The notes beneath the pieces are model-generated. The model did no database searches, was not told the origin of the DNA, and was given only the letters and a program-made list of their open reading frames with translations. Shown piece after piece: positions 16,725-25,281 of a DNA stretch of 40,619 nt. Source of the stretch: Candidatus Iainarchaeum sp. GTDB taxonomy: Archaea; Iainarchaeota; Iainarchaeia; Iainarchaeales; Iainarchaeaceae. Numbering within the stretch: the first letter of the stretch is position 1; each line of letters starts with the position of its first letter. A program made the translations under genes and the position numbers. Where the stretch lies: positions 6,550 to 47,168 of the forward strand of contig NZBD01000002.1 in NCBI GenBank assembly GCA_002687735.1, read 5' to 3'.

Positions 16725-17414
16725 ATGTCAATTCTCTCAGAACTCAAAAAGGTTTCAACTAAGGAAAGAGCTAAATCTAATGCTTGGTTTTTCAAAACCG
16801 GAAAAGGAGAATATGGAGAAGGGGATCTTTTCCTCGGGGTTACTGTTCCTGATATTAGAACAGTTGCAAAAAAATTCCTATACCTTTCGTTAACAGAATT
16901 AAAACCACCATTAAAATCAAAATTCCATGAGGAAAGATTAGCTGCTCTTTTGGTTCTTGTTGAGTGTTTCAAAAAGGCTGATGAAAAAGAAAAGAAAAAA
17001 ATTTTCAATTTTTATCTGTCAAACACGAAACACGTGAACAACTGGGATCTTGTTGATTTGAGTGCACATAAGATTGTCGGGGAATATCTTTTGGATAAGG
17101 ATAGGACGCTGTTGTACAAACTTGTGAAATCAAAGAGCCTGTGGGAAAGGCGCATATCTGTTATTTCCACTTTTGCATTTATCGATGGTAATGATTTAGA
17201 AGACACATTCAAACTATCTGAGTTGCTTCTCCATGACAAACATGATTTGATTCATAAGGCTGTCGGGTGGGCTCTGCGTGAGGCAGGAAAAAAAGACAAA
17301 CAAAAACTTGTTAAATTCCTGAAAAAACACAAATCAGAAATGCCTCGAACAATGCTCCGTTACTCCATAGAAAAGTTTTCTGAAAATGAAAGAAAATTAT
17401 TTATGAAAAAGTAG
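16725..17414 (+). CDS. AlkD-like DNA alkylation repair protein
   Basis: HEAT-repeat DNA glycosylase-like protein of 229 residues, all helical. It has the AlkD active-site pattern: NNWDLVDLSAH (Trp and Asp equivalent to W109 and D113 of Bacillus AlkD) and SLWERRISVIS (Arg equivalent to R148). The GVTVPDIR motif near the N terminus and KAVGWALRE further on are also typical. It likely excises N3/N7-alkylated purines. A GTTATAAATTA box about 26 bp upstream of the ATG suggests a leaderless transcript. Confidence 0.92.
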   Translation: MSILSELKKVSTKERAKSNAWFFKTGKGEYGEGDLFLGVTVPDIRTVAKKFLYLSLTELKPPLKSKFHEERLAALLVLVECFKKADEKEKKKIFNFYLSNTKHVNNWDLVDLSAHKIVGEYLLDKDRTLLYKLVKSKSLWERRISVISTFAFIDGNDLEDTFKLSELLLHDKHDLIHKAVGWALREAGKKDKQKLVKFLKKHKSEMPRTMLRYSIEKFSENERKLFMKK

Positions 17415-17457
17415 ATTCTGCTAAAATTAATAAATAACAAAAACAACTACTATTGTT

Positions 17458-17991
17458 ATGGGTTTAGGAAAAAAAATTAAAAAAGCGTGGTGGAGCATAC
17501 CTTTTACTATTAGAGAGTCCGTTTTAGGGTTTAGAAGAAGGTTAAGATTGGGATTTACAAATTATGTCAGAAAAAGAGAAAAAATAGTATTAAATCAAAT
17601 AGTAAAAATGCATTTAGAAGGTGCATCCGCTTTTGACATTGCTTATGGAATAGAAAAATTTGGGATTGAGTGTGGTGCGGATTCTCTTGGATTTGGCATT
17701 CATGGGAAAGGTTACAAAAAACGAAAAGCGTTAATGGATTTATTTAAAACTAGAGTTGCCCAAAAAGTTTATCGTAAAGGCATTAAAAATGAAGAAACAA
17801 TAAATTTTGTAAACCGTGTGGAAGATTATTTAGCTAATTTTGACAAAGAAAATAAGTTTTATGAGGGAGAAGTTTCGAAAGTAATAACAAGTTATTGGGA
17901 CAGAGTGCAATTTCGTGGTTGGAAAGCATCACGTGTAAGAAAATTACAAAAAAAATATAATCGGAGAGTAAAAAAATTAGGGGCTTTTTAA
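17458..17991 (+). CDS. Basic hypothetical protein
   Basis: Unrecognised protein of 177 residues, strongly basic throughout and especially at both ends (GLGKKIKKAWW at the start, RVRKLQKKYNRRVKK at the end). The middle (about residues 45-90) is helical with Gly-rich turns around ADSLGFGIHGKGYKKRK. There is no signal peptide or membrane segment. TTAATAAATAA (17427-17437) lies 27 bp from the ATG. Basic charge suggests nucleic-acid binding, which is inference only. It is probably lineage-specific. Confidence 0.65.
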   Translation: MGLGKKIKKAWWSIPFTIRESVLGFRRRLRLGFTNYVRKREKIVLNQIVKMHLEGASAFDIAYGIEKFGIECGADSLGFGIHGKGYKKRKALMDLFKTRVAQKVYRKGIKNEETINFVNRVEDYLANFDKENKFYEGEVSKVITSYWDRVQFRGWKASRVRKLQKKYNRRVKKLGAF

Positions 17992-18019
17992 TTATAATAA
18001 TTATTTAAAAAAATAAGTA

Positions 18020-18174
18020 TCCCCCCTCCCGGATTTGCACCGGGGATCTTCCGGTAACCGCACAAGCGATTATTTTCTTCCCCGCTTTGGGGATATTATT
18101 CTTTTTTGGTCAAGCTTTTTTTCCAAAAAAGGTTGTTCTACAGCCGGACGCTTTAGCTACTAAGCTAAGGGGGG
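18020..18174 (-). tRNA. tRNA-Tyr (GTA) with 82-nt intron
   Basis: Exon 1 is 18174-18138 and exon 2 is 18055-18020, with the intron (18137-18056) after position 37, the canonical archaeal site. The acceptor CCCCCCT pairs with AGGGGGG, the anticodon stem is TCCGG/CCGGA with GTA in the loop, and the discriminator is A. The intron holds two hairpins: CCCC-GCTTT-GGGG (18080-18092) and a 9-bp A/T-rich palindrome (18101-18109 with 18123-18131). The T loop reads TGCAAAT, with G where U55 is usual. CCA is not encoded. Confidence 0.93.
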
Positions 18175-18229
18175 ATTAACTCCTTTTTAGGTCTGGTTAG
18201 AGATTAATCTTTGCTTAAGTTATTAAATC

Positions 18230-19078
18230 TTATTTCCTGAGCAATTTTTCGTAAATCACAGGATAAATAAAAGTTATCCAGATTCCGCCTATAAATAAGG
18301 CTATTAATAGTAATTCATACACATAACCCGTCAAACCAATCATTCCTAAACCTGCAAAACCAAAAAGCTGTTTTGCCCACAATTTTTGTCCTGAAAGCCT
18401 TGTTGAATCCATATTAATTAATTTGAATGCAAATGCTCCTGCAAAATAACCAAACAAGCCTATACTCAGCTCAAGTTGCCTCAGCCCTAAAGAAACAAAT
18501 ATTGCAAGTACAATTACCGACACTAACCCTATTTCTTCTAATAGTTTAATCTGATTAAACCTGATTTTTGCGTACTTTTTCTCTAGATAATGCACTAATC
18601 TTCCGATTAAAAAACCAAATAATGCCCCCACTAATACATCCCCAAGGAAATGAACTCCTAAATAAATTCTTGAAAGTAACACGAGCAGAACAATAATCAA
18701 TCCGGTTATTCTGGCATTGTGCTTAAACTTTTCCCAGTAATATCCAAAGATTCCTGCAATTGTTGCGGAGTGTCCGGAAGGAAAAGAGTATTGTGATTCA
18801 GTTAAATTATCAAGAACTCTGAACATTTCTTCACTCGGACGAAGCCTCCCAATTAACGGTTTTAATATTCCAACTACCGCAGTTGCAAAAAGAATTGTCA
18901 GCATTAAGAAAAAAGATTTTTTCTCATCGCCTTTCCAGTAAAGAAAAGCAGCAAGGCTAATCCAAAGAACCGGGTTCCCAAGCCAGGTTATTGTTAAAAA
19001 AAAAGAATCTAATGAAACTGTAGAAAATGATTGGACAAAAGTACTGAACCATAATTCTGCTTCAAGTGCTTCAAACAT
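18230..19078 (-). CDS. PAP2-family membrane phosphatase
   Basis: Polytopic membrane phosphatase of 282 residues. The three PAP2 motifs are complete: KPLIGRLRP, the PSGHS loop (YSFPSGHSATI) and SRIYLGVHFLGD with the catalytic His and Asp. About eight hydrophobic helices are visible, the last few extending past the core domain. Likely substrates are polyprenyl diphosphate or phospholipid phosphates; recycling of the lipid carrier made by the cis-prenyltransferase is plausible. It follows the 19083-19523 gene by 4 bp, so the two form one operon. Confidence 0.92.
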   Translation of the reverse strand: MFEALEAELWFSTFVQSFSTVSLDSFFLTITWLGNPVLWISLAAFLYWKGDEKKSFFLMLTILFATAVVGILKPLIGRLRPSEEMFRVLDNLTESQYSFPSGHSATIAGIFGYYWEKFKHNARITGLIIVLLVLLSRIYLGVHFLGDVLVGALFGFLIGRLVHYLEKKYAKIRFNQIKLLEEIGLVSVIVLAIFVSLGLRQLELSIGLFGYFAGAFAFKLINMDSTRLSGQKLWAKQLFGFAGLGMIGLTGYVYELLLIALFIGGIWITFIYPVIYEKLLRK

Positions 19079-19082
19079 TCAT

Positions 19083-19523
19083 TCACGCTTTTTTTTTCTT
19101 TATTCTTTTCATTCCCGGGATTTCTATTTCAGAATAATCAACCATTATGCCTGTCTGCTTTAATGCTTTTTTCATAGCATAAACTTTGCAGAACTGTCCC
19201 AATTCTTTTTTTTCTGGTTTTGACAATCCTTCTAATCCTTCAGTTATTTCTTTTATTGCAGAACCTACTTTTCTGGAGTTAACCTCTTCCAAAGCTTTTG
19301 ATGTATCTTTTTTCCCAATGTCAAGAGCAGCAATTGCTTCATCAACCTTTTCAAGCTTAATAATTTTCCGGAGATTTTCCTCAACCTTAGAATCAATGCT
19401 TGTTCCAAGGCTTCCTAAAAATTCCATTATGCTTTTTGGGTCTGTAGCTTCATCTATTTTCAGTTTCCTGATTGAAACCCAATCCTCATAATTTGCTATA
19501 AACTGAATATACTTATCACTCAT
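19083..19523 (-). CDS. Hypothetical helical protein upstream of PAP2 phosphatase
   Basis: Soluble protein of about 146 residues, almost wholly helical and charged, ending in a basic MKRIKKKKA tail. No family is recognised. The ATG at 19523 (MSDKYIQF) was chosen over one 27 bp upstream because GGAGG lies 8 nt before it. Expression is coupled to the PAP2 gene 4 bp downstream. No signal peptide or membrane segment. Confidence 0.7.
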   Translation of the reverse strand: MSDKYIQFIANYEDWVSIRKLKIDEATDPKSIMEFLGSLGTSIDSKVEENLRKIIKLEKVDEAIAALDIGKKDTSKALEEVNSRKVGSAIKEITEGLEGLSKPEKKELGQFCKVYAMKKALKQTGIMVDYSEIEIPGMKRIKKKKA

Positions 19524-19602
19524 TTTTTGTTCCTCCAATCCAATAAACATTCGTTTTACTAATTAAAAATCTTATTGTTTAAAAAAAAGAAAATCAGGGG
19601 GT

Positions 19603-19797
19603 TTAAATTAAACCCTCTAATACCTGAGCTGCATCTTTAACTGTTGATTCCGCTACATCTCGATTTTGTTCCTCAGGTTCCTGTTGCGTTTCCTGAGTTG
19701 TTGTTTCAGGTGTTTCAACATCAGAATTTTGTTCAGTTGTACATCCCGAAACAAGCACTAAAAGTGCTAATATTATTATTGGTAAAATTTTGTTCAT
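19603..19797 (-). CDS. Small lipoprotein
   Basis: Peptide of about 64 residues with a classic lipoprotein signal: basic start, hydrophobic core, and lipobox LVSGC at residues 16-20. The rest is a Thr/Glu/Gln-rich, probably disordered tail with TTQETQQEPEEQ. It is predicted to sit on the outer face of the cytoplasmic membrane. The ATG at 19797 has AGGGGG upstream. It is flanked upstream by two hairpins that separate it from the MscS-helix gene. Function unknown. Confidence 0.75.
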   Translation of the reverse strand: MNKILPIIILALLVLVSGCTTEQNSDVETPETTTQETQQEPEEQNRDVAESTVKDAAQVLEGLI

Positions 19798-19827
19798 TTT
19801 CAAACCCCCTAAACAATTAGTAGTTTA

Positions 19828-19864
19828 TTTTCCCCCATAGTTTTCAATAAAGTCAGGGGGAAAA
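19828..19864 (-). terminator. Second hairpin between MscS-helix gene and lipoprotein gene
   Basis: TTTTCCCCC (19828-19836) pairs perfectly with GGGGGAAAA (19856-19864), giving a 9-bp stem with a 19-nt loop just upstream of the lipoprotein gene. It could act as part of a tandem terminator or as a 5' leader structure of the lipoprotein mRNA. Confidence 0.45.
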
Positions 19865-19872
19865 ATTTTTAT

Positions 19873-19900
19873 AAAGGGGTTGTAAAGAACCAACCCCTTT
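19873..19900 (-). terminator. Hairpin terminator after MscS-helix gene
   Basis: A perfect 10-bp stem (AAAGGGGTTG at 19873-19882 with CAACCCCTTT at 19891-19900) has an 8-nt loop. It starts 10 bp after the stop codon of the minus-strand gene at 19911. An A/T-rich run ending in five T follows on the transcribed strand, consistent with termination. Confidence 0.6.
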
Positions 19901-19910
19901 ACGGTAATAG

Positions 19911-20564
19911 TTATTTGATCTCTTTTCTCATGTCTCCAATTATCTGCTCAGCGTGGGTTTTCAAGCCCAATCCGAAACCTAGAGATAGTGCGAAAACAAT
20001 TCCTGCGATTATTATGAGGAGTGTGCTTTCAGCCAGCTCTACTCTCAGACCGACTTCTTTCAAAGCATAGATTGCGAAGTAGATAAGGATGAATATCCTG
20101 ACCGCTGCGCTTACTGCTTTGAATTTTTTTGCCTTTGCAATTTCGGCTGCTGCATAATCCGCTATAAGCAGACCTGCTGCCATGATGATTACTCCGATGA
20201 TCAAATGAGGAGCCCAGATTGCAACATCAGTTAGTATTGCTGCTACTGCTTCCAGTTCGATTAGATTTGCTGCTGATGCAAGAAATCCAATGAAGATCCA
20301 CCATTTTACCAGTTTGCCTGCAAGGCTTGAGATTGTTACTCCGCCAAGGGCATCGGCTCTTTTAATTTTTTTCAGCCAATCATCTGCATTTAATTTCTGG
20401 AGTATTTTTGTCAAAACATCTCCAACTATCAAACCAACAAGATAACCAATTCCAATAACCAATAGCGCTCCTACGATTCCTGGTAAATAAGTAACCAGAG
20501 AATTCCAGAACGAGTTTATCGGGTTGACCAGCTGCTGGCTTGCTGTTTCAATATCTAACGCCAT
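19911..20564 (-). CDS. MscS conserved-TM-helix (CmpX-like) membrane protein
   Basis: Integral membrane protein of 217 residues with five to six hydrophobic segments and the repeated 'conserved TM helix' motif found in MscS-like and CmpX proteins (LPGIVGALLVIGIGYLVG; later APHLIIGVIIMAAGLLIADY). The C-terminal segment ends LGFGLGLKTHAEQIIGDM, echoing the pore-lining helix of MscS, but there is no beta domain. It may be a small channel or a channel modulator. GAGGT lies about 9 nt before the ATG and a CTTTTTATATG box lies further upstream. Before element integration the tRNA-Thr gene would have been its upstream neighbour. Confidence 0.85.
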   Translation of the reverse strand: MALDIETASQQLVNPINSFWNSLVTYLPGIVGALLVIGIGYLVGLIVGDVLTKILQKLNADDWLKKIKRADALGGVTISSLAGKLVKWWIFIGFLASAANLIELEAVAAILTDVAIWAPHLIIGVIIMAAGLLIADYAAAEIAKAKKFKAVSAAVRIFILIYFAIYALKEVGLRVELAESTLLIIIAGIVFALSLGFGLGLKTHAEQIIGDMRKEIK

Positions 20565-20639
20565 TTCAAATACCTCACTAAAATTATGAATTTTTAGAGA
20601 TTACAGTTTTTTCATATAAAAAGCTTTTGGTCAGCCTTT

Positions 20640-20659
20640 TTCTTTCTTGTAAGAAAGAA
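20640..20659. repeat. A/T palindrome copy 1 (outside the element end)
   Basis: Perfect 9-10 bp inverted repeat TTCTTTCTT/AAGAAAGAA around a GT centre. With its left flank (20634-20659) it is identical over 26 bp to the copy beside tRNA-Glu (27214-27239). It lies just outside the left att site and so would have followed tRNA-Thr directly before the element integrated. Confidence 0.7.
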
Positions 20660-20672
20660 CAAAAGTGAGTTG

Positions 20673-20686
20673 AAGCCTCCGGTGGG
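20673..20686 (+). repeat. Left attachment site (tRNA-Thr 3'-end fragment)
   Basis: AAGCCTCCGGTGGG matches exactly the end of tRNA-Thr(TGT): discriminator, acceptor 3' strand and start of the T stem. Identity stops at 20687. The rest of a tRNA is absent, so this is a recombination copy and not a second gene. Confidence 0.8.
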
Positions 20687-20717
20687 CTTGGGAGTTTCCA
20701 GTCACCAGAGTAAAGGC

Positions 20718-20726
20718 TTTTATATT
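20718..20726 (+). promoter_or_regulatory. TATA box for the integrase operon
   Basis: TTTTATATT lies about 28 bp before a predicted transcript start near 20747. This leaves a short leader holding AGGTG (20755-20759), which serves the TTG start at 20766. Confidence 0.5.
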
Positions 20727-20765
20727 CGTTCATTCGCAACCAAAAACTATGGAGAGGTGTGAATT

Positions 20766-22022
20766 TTGGTTGAAACAATAACGATTTCAAAGCCAGTATT
20801 GGCTAATGGTAGGGAGTGGGTTGATTCCCATAACCACATAAGGGGCATTAACAACAGGCTGGAATTGATTAGAAATGATCCAAGCTTGAGTGAGCATAAC
20901 AAGAATATTCTTTCAGAGTATTGCAGGAGCATGGCCAAGAAAAGTCCTGCGACAATAATCAAGAATATGCAGGTTGTCCACAAGTTTTTGAAGGATATTG
21001 GAAAGGACATGGGTGACTCAATCACAAAAGAGGATAGTGATGAGTATTACCTTAACCTAATCAATAATCCTGATTTGAAACCCTGGACGCTGAAAAAATA
21101 TTTGCTCTGCATCAGGCGTTTTTTCAGGGTTCATTATGGACTAAAAACAGGCCGTTACCCTGACCAGGTTGACCATTGGGATACAAATATTGATACAAAG
21201 CAGTATCTTGACCCCGACCTTCTCCCTACCCAGATGCAGATAAAAGATGCAATTGAATCCTGTAATAATATGGGTAATTTGCTGGAATCAAGGAACCAGC
21301 TCTTAATTGCAATGCTTAATGACTTGGGCTGCAGGATAGCGGAATTACTGGCTGTGAATGTCGGCGATATAAAGGAAATAAACCATGATGGTCTGGACTT
21401 GTTTCTGGTTAAGTTTTCCCAGAGCAAAACTTTTCCGCGAACTGTGGTTTCCCTTCTTTCCAGGCCTTACCTGAAGAAGTGTTTTGCTTTAAGGGGAATA
21501 ACCAAAGACACGATAAGCGAAAAGGCAAATGAGCCTCTTTTCCTTGACAGGAACAAAAAAAGAATGGAGTACCGTGCAGTCACCAAGTTTGTCAGCAGGG
21601 CATTTGCAAGAATCAACTACAAGTTTCCTCACTACAAGAATGTTCACTTGTTAAGGCATTGCTGGATTACAAGAGCTGGTGAATATTTCAAGTTTGCCCA
21701 GAAAAATTATTGGTGCGGGCAAAGTGGCGGTCATGTTTCCTCAATATACACCCACTTCAATTGGAAGAATGTTGTCAAGCCGTATCTCGAGATGATTGTC
21801 GGTGAAAAAAATCCGATGCTTCTGATAAAGTGCAGTGCATGCGGCTTTGAAAATTCTGGGAAGGAATTTTGTGTGAAGTGCGGCAGCAATCTGACAGAAA
21901 TTAATGCTGTCAACAAGGACAATGCTGTTCAGGTTTTCAAGAATTTTGCCCAGAACATGACGCAGGAAGAGTTCGACAAATACTTGCTGAGGCTGATAAA
22001 CAAGAACAGGGGATTCACATGA
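20766..22022 (+). CDS. Tyrosine recombinase/integrase with C-terminal zinc ribbon
   Basis: Site-specific recombinase of 418 residues. Residues 1-130 are a SAM-like core-binding domain. The catalytic domain shows R190 (DLGCRIAELL), K221 (SQSKTFPR), H294-R297 (VHLLRHCWI), H323 (GGHVSS) and nucleophile Y328 (SSIYTHF). Residues 354-375 add a zinc ribbon (C356, C359, C369, C372). It starts at TTG, supported by AGGTG 6 nt upstream. It lies beside the left att site, so it probably drives integration into and excision from tRNA-Thr. AGG arginine codons and G/C-ending codons are more frequent than in neighbouring genes, consistent with transfer. Confidence 0.92.
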   Translation: MVETITISKPVLANGREWVDSHNHIRGINNRLELIRNDPSLSEHNKNILSEYCRSMAKKSPATIIKNMQVVHKFLKDIGKDMGDSITKEDSDEYYLNLINNPDLKPWTLKKYLLCIRRFFRVHYGLKTGRYPDQVDHWDTNIDTKQYLDPDLLPTQMQIKDAIESCNNMGNLLESRNQLLIAMLNDLGCRIAELLAVNVGDIKEINHDGLDLFLVKFSQSKTFPRTVVSLLSRPYLKKCFALRGITKDTISEKANEPLFLDRNKKRMEYRAVTKFVSRAFARINYKFPHYKNVHLLRHCWITRAGEYFKFAQKNYWCGQSGGHVSSIYTHFNWKNVVKPYLEMIVGEKNPMLLIKCSACGFENSGKEFCVKCGSNLTEINAVNKDNAVQVFKNFAQNMTQEEFDKYLLRLINKNRGFT

Positions 22023-22177
22023 GTAACGAACCACAAAATCAACCTTACTTTTACATGGGGGCTCAATATGGACTGCCATTACTGATTTTGGTTCTCATAA
22101 TTGTAGCTTCGACCACAATAATCGGCACGGCAATCTCCTGTCTTTATAGGAGAAAAGAAGGTCACGGCACCAAATAA
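22019..22177 (+). CDS. 52-residue single-span membrane protein coupled to integrase
   Basis: The ATG overlaps the integrase stop (ATGA), so translation is coupled. The product has a short polar N terminus (MSNEPQNQPYFYMG), one hydrophobic helix (LPLLILVLIIVASTTIIGTA) and a basic tail with CLYRRKEGHG. It is therefore likely a single-span protein with a cytoplasmic basic end. No family is recognised. A strong hairpin terminator begins 5 bp after its stop codon, which supports a real gene ending the operon. Confidence 0.7.
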   Translation: MSNEPQNQPYFYMGAQYGLPLLILVLIIVASTTIIGTAISCLYRRKEGHGTK

Positions 22178-22181
22178 ATTT

Positions 22182-22242
22182 CGCGGAAGCTACTCCATAA
22201 AGCTTCACCAGCGAAACGGAGCTTAATCCGCGGAGTTTTTTT
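22182..22242 (+). terminator. Hairpin terminator of the integrase operon
   Basis: CGCGGA (22182-22187) pairs with TCCGCG (22227-22232), and AGCT arms extend the stem inward. Seven T follow at 22236-22242. It is placed right after the 52-residue gene. Confidence 0.6.
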
Positions 22243-22355
22243 GCAGGGAATTAGCATTATTTTAGTATTTTGTTTTTTGATGTAAATTCATGAATTTTAA
22301 TTAAGTCTGACTTTAAGTAATAAGATGCAATTTTTTTTAGTATGTAAGATAAAAT

Positions 22356-25217
22356 TTATTTTCCAGTTATGTAATTATATTGTTTGTCAATTATGAACTC
22401 ATATTCTTTTAGTAAATTTAATTTTTGAACAAATCTTATATCATAATTTTCATTTTTTGGGTTAATTAATTCTGCATATTGGTCTGGAGATTCATAAACT
22501 AATTGAGTTAAGGTTGCTACGTCTTCTAAAAAGTTGTTAGCACCATAGGGTCTAGCAAAACCGTTTCTTGGTTCAGTACCCGAATCTTCTGGCCATCTAG
22601 TCCTCATTTTACCTGGATCGCCAGATTGATTAAAATATTCTCCTGCAATTTCCTGCCAAGCAGTCTGGAATTCTGAATCTTCACTATAATACTCCGATCT
22701 AGTTTGATCTCTAATTATTCTAAATGTATATACGTGAGAAGATTCATGGGCTGTTGTCCATATGCTATTTGGTTCCACAATCGGAATTGTTAGCGACATG
22801 CCATTCCAAGAAGCAAAAGCGCCTGCAGAACTCATATCCCTCTCTACAAACTCTTCTCTTGTCAAAAAATTGATTGCTTCTATAGAACTAATAACTTTAG
22901 GAGCTAGAACACTAAGTTGCATTCTCAAAATTCTTAATCCATGTTCATCTATTTCTCCATTAATTGTGATGTGTGGGAATTCGTCTCCAAAATTTTCCAT
23001 CGAATAAGATTCATCTTCAATAACTACTAATTTTTCACTAAGCTTAATGCTTAAATTGCCATTTGATATTAGTCCTTCTGACTCATTTGCAGGCAATTGA
23101 ATAAAATCATTATAGTTTCCAAATAGTATTTTTTCCGGGTTGCTTGCTTTTCCAATTGCGTCATTACCTTGTTCATCTAAAATTCTAAAAGAGAATCGAG
23201 TGCTACTGTTTCGGTAGAATCCTTCGCCTTGATTAATATGTACTTTATTTGTTGGACTTACTTCAACAGTAATAGCTCCGTTTCTTATTGAGAGAAATTG
23301 ATATTTATCTCCAAAGTTTTTCAATAAAGAAACCTCTGGAATCAAACCCTCTGACTTTCTGCCATTTATTCGGACAAGTTTTTTTCTACCATCAAACCTT
23401 AGAAAATCATTTTCTTCAATATCAAAATAAGGGTTGCCTTCAAGAAATTTCACAGAAAAATTATTTTTTGCATTATTTATATAAATCTCGTTCTCTCCAA
23501 CAAATGAAACATAATTTTCTGTATCCTCATATTCTTTCTTTCCATCAAAATAAATGAAAGTGTTTCCTTCTCCATATGGATTGCCTTCTATACTTACTCC
23601 ATTAATTATGGCTGTTTTTCCTGAACTGACATAGAGTTTTTCATTTTCAAAACTAATTTCTCCAGTAACTTCTATTATTCCTAATTCGTTTTCAAATTCT
23701 ATGAATTCCCAGCCTTTTTTTGTTGCTGTTTCTTGTGCAACTTCGCTGAATTCTTGAGGTGCTAATATGTAACCGGGTTCGTTTAAATTTATTTTGAGTT
23801 TGATTGGCGGAGCATATCCTCCTTCGAATATGCTGTAATCTATTTTTATTTCTTTTTCGAGTGTTTCAGGCAGTTTTTTGTTTCCTAGGAGTTCGGTAAA
23901 ATTAAGGTCAATAACCAAGGTGTATGGTTGTTCCCCCCATTCGCTGTTATCGCCTTCCTCATCAACAACTGAAAGCTTAATTCCTGGTTCTGTTCTTATC
24001 CTTTGAGGAAACCCGTTTATTTCAATGTCGCCCGAATTCGGAATTGAAAAGTCTTCTATTGGCCCGATTCCTGTATAGTTGACTTCATTTGGATTAAATA
24101 GCGGTTTTTTTAGTGTTATTTTTGGTTTGTTTTTTGTCAATCCGATTTCAATTGTTTCTTCAAAAATGTTTTCTTCAGAATAAATTTCATCAAACCTTGC
24201 TTTTCTATCCCTTACTATCACTTCTTCAATCAATCTAATTTCGGGAATACTGCGTTGAGCTAATTCTATTATTGTGCCTTCTTTTGAGGCTTTAATAAAG
24301 TAAGTGCCTTCTTGAAAACCGTCTCCGTCCCAAATTATTTCCAAAGGTTTGTCTTTCTCTATTGTTTTTTGGTTTTCGTTTAGGGTTTTTGAGAAACTGC
24401 CACTATAATCAAAAACGAATACATCAATGCCTTCGATTGTTGTATCAGAAGTAACTGTTATTTTTGTTTTTTGCTTGACTGGGACAAATTCTCTTGGATA
24501 AGCAAAAATTTTTATTTCTGGTTGTGAAGAAGTACCCAGTTGCTTGGATTCACCGGAAGCAAGATATTTTTTGACAATCTCTCCAACCGATCCTCTTATT
24601 GAATTTATGATTCTTCGAAATTGTGATTCTTCGGCTTCAAAATAAATTACTCTTTCTTCTTTTTTTTCTTCCAGTTTTGCTTCTTCTGTGAATGCGCTGA
24701 CCAGTTGTTCTCCTAAAATGTTTTCAAGTTCATTGGCTTTGGCATTGTCAAGGTTGAGTTCTGAAATGTTTTCAAACTCTTTTAATAATTCTCCTTCCTG
24801 TTCAGTCGACAATGAATCTGTAAACTCCTTTGGGAGAATTATATTCACAGAACCGATATCTGAAGTGTTTGTGAATTCCATTTTAATTATTATGTTATCT
24901 TCTTTTGGAGTGAATTTCAAAATCGGGTCGTTCTTAAGAGTCTTTTTGTCTGCGTTGGTTTCAAGGTAAAAATCTTGAACTGAAGGGGCAAGGTTTTTCG
25001 GGATTATTGTAAATATTGTAAATTCCTTTGCGTTATTGAGAAATAGGTGATCTGATCGTTTTCCATCAGCAAACCTAATTTTTTTGGCTGCACTTATAGG
25101 CGAATAATTTATGGAAAAATCATGTCCTTTGCTGTTCTCGGTTTCCTGGAAAAAAATGAAGAATCCTGAAATCAAAAGCAATGCAGATATGAAAGCAACT
25201 AACAAAATATTCTTCAT
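22356..25217 (-). CDS. Large membrane-anchored surface protein with C-terminal zincin metalloprotease
   Basis: Protein of 953 residues. One N-terminal hydrophobic segment (about residues 4-24) acts as signal or membrane anchor, and the rest should be outside the cell. Around 225-330 is an Ig/FlgD-like beta domain (EIIWDGDGFQEGTYFIKAS). Around 580-740 are beta-rich repeats with FDGRK/INGRK-type turns, resembling a beta-solenoid or LPS-like scaffold. The C terminus carries HESSH (824-828), a zinc-protease HExxH, with a likely third ligand in FLEDVATL (E898). No known family is recognised beyond zincin. TATATATA about 25 bp before the ATG suggests a leaderless transcript. It is the largest cargo of the element. 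Confidence 0.8.
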   Translation of the reverse strand: MKNILLVAFISALLLISGFFIFFQETENSKGHDFSINYSPISAAKKIRFADGKRSDHLFLNNAKEFTIFTIIPKNLAPSVQDFYLETNADKKTLKNDPILKFTPKEDNIIIKMEFTNTSDIGSVNIILPKEFTDSLSTEQEGELLKEFENISELNLDNAKANELENILGEQLVSAFTEEAKLEEKKEERVIYFEAEESQFRRIINSIRGSVGEIVKKYLASGESKQLGTSSQPEIKIFAYPREFVPVKQKTKITVTSDTTIEGIDVFVFDYSGSFSKTLNENQKTIEKDKPLEIIWDGDGFQEGTYFIKASKEGTIIELAQRSIPEIRLIEEVIVRDRKARFDEIYSEENIFEETIEIGLTKNKPKITLKKPLFNPNEVNYTGIGPIEDFSIPNSGDIEINGFPQRIRTEPGIKLSVVDEEGDNSEWGEQPYTLVIDLNFTELLGNKKLPETLEKEIKIDYSIFEGGYAPPIKLKINLNEPGYILAPQEFSEVAQETATKKGWEFIEFENELGIIEVTGEISFENEKLYVSSGKTAIINGVSIEGNPYGEGNTFIYFDGKKEYEDTENYVSFVGENEIYINNAKNNFSVKFLEGNPYFDIEENDFLRFDGRKKLVRINGRKSEGLIPEVSLLKNFGDKYQFLSIRNGAITVEVSPTNKVHINQGEGFYRNSSTRFSFRILDEQGNDAIGKASNPEKILFGNYNDFIQLPANESEGLISNGNLSIKLSEKLVVIEDESYSMENFGDEFPHITINGEIDEHGLRILRMQLSVLAPKVISSIEAINFLTREEFVERDMSSAGAFASWNGMSLTIPIVEPNSIWTTAHESSHVYTFRIIRDQTRSEYYSEDSEFQTAWQEIAGEYFNQSGDPGKMRTRWPEDSGTEPRNGFARPYGANNFLEDVATLTQLVYESPDQYAELINPKNENYDIRFVQKLNLLKEYEFIIDKQYNYITGK

Positions 25218-25281
25218 ATATGATATGAAATTCAGGGATATATATAATTAGCACCTCTAAAGCCAATTTTCCTCGTCTTTT

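Noticed and set aside
20634-20659. Treating the palindrome beside the left att site as the element's terminal repeat
   Set aside because: Other copies flank tRNA-Glu and tRNA-Met outside the element, so it belongs to the host tRNA context.
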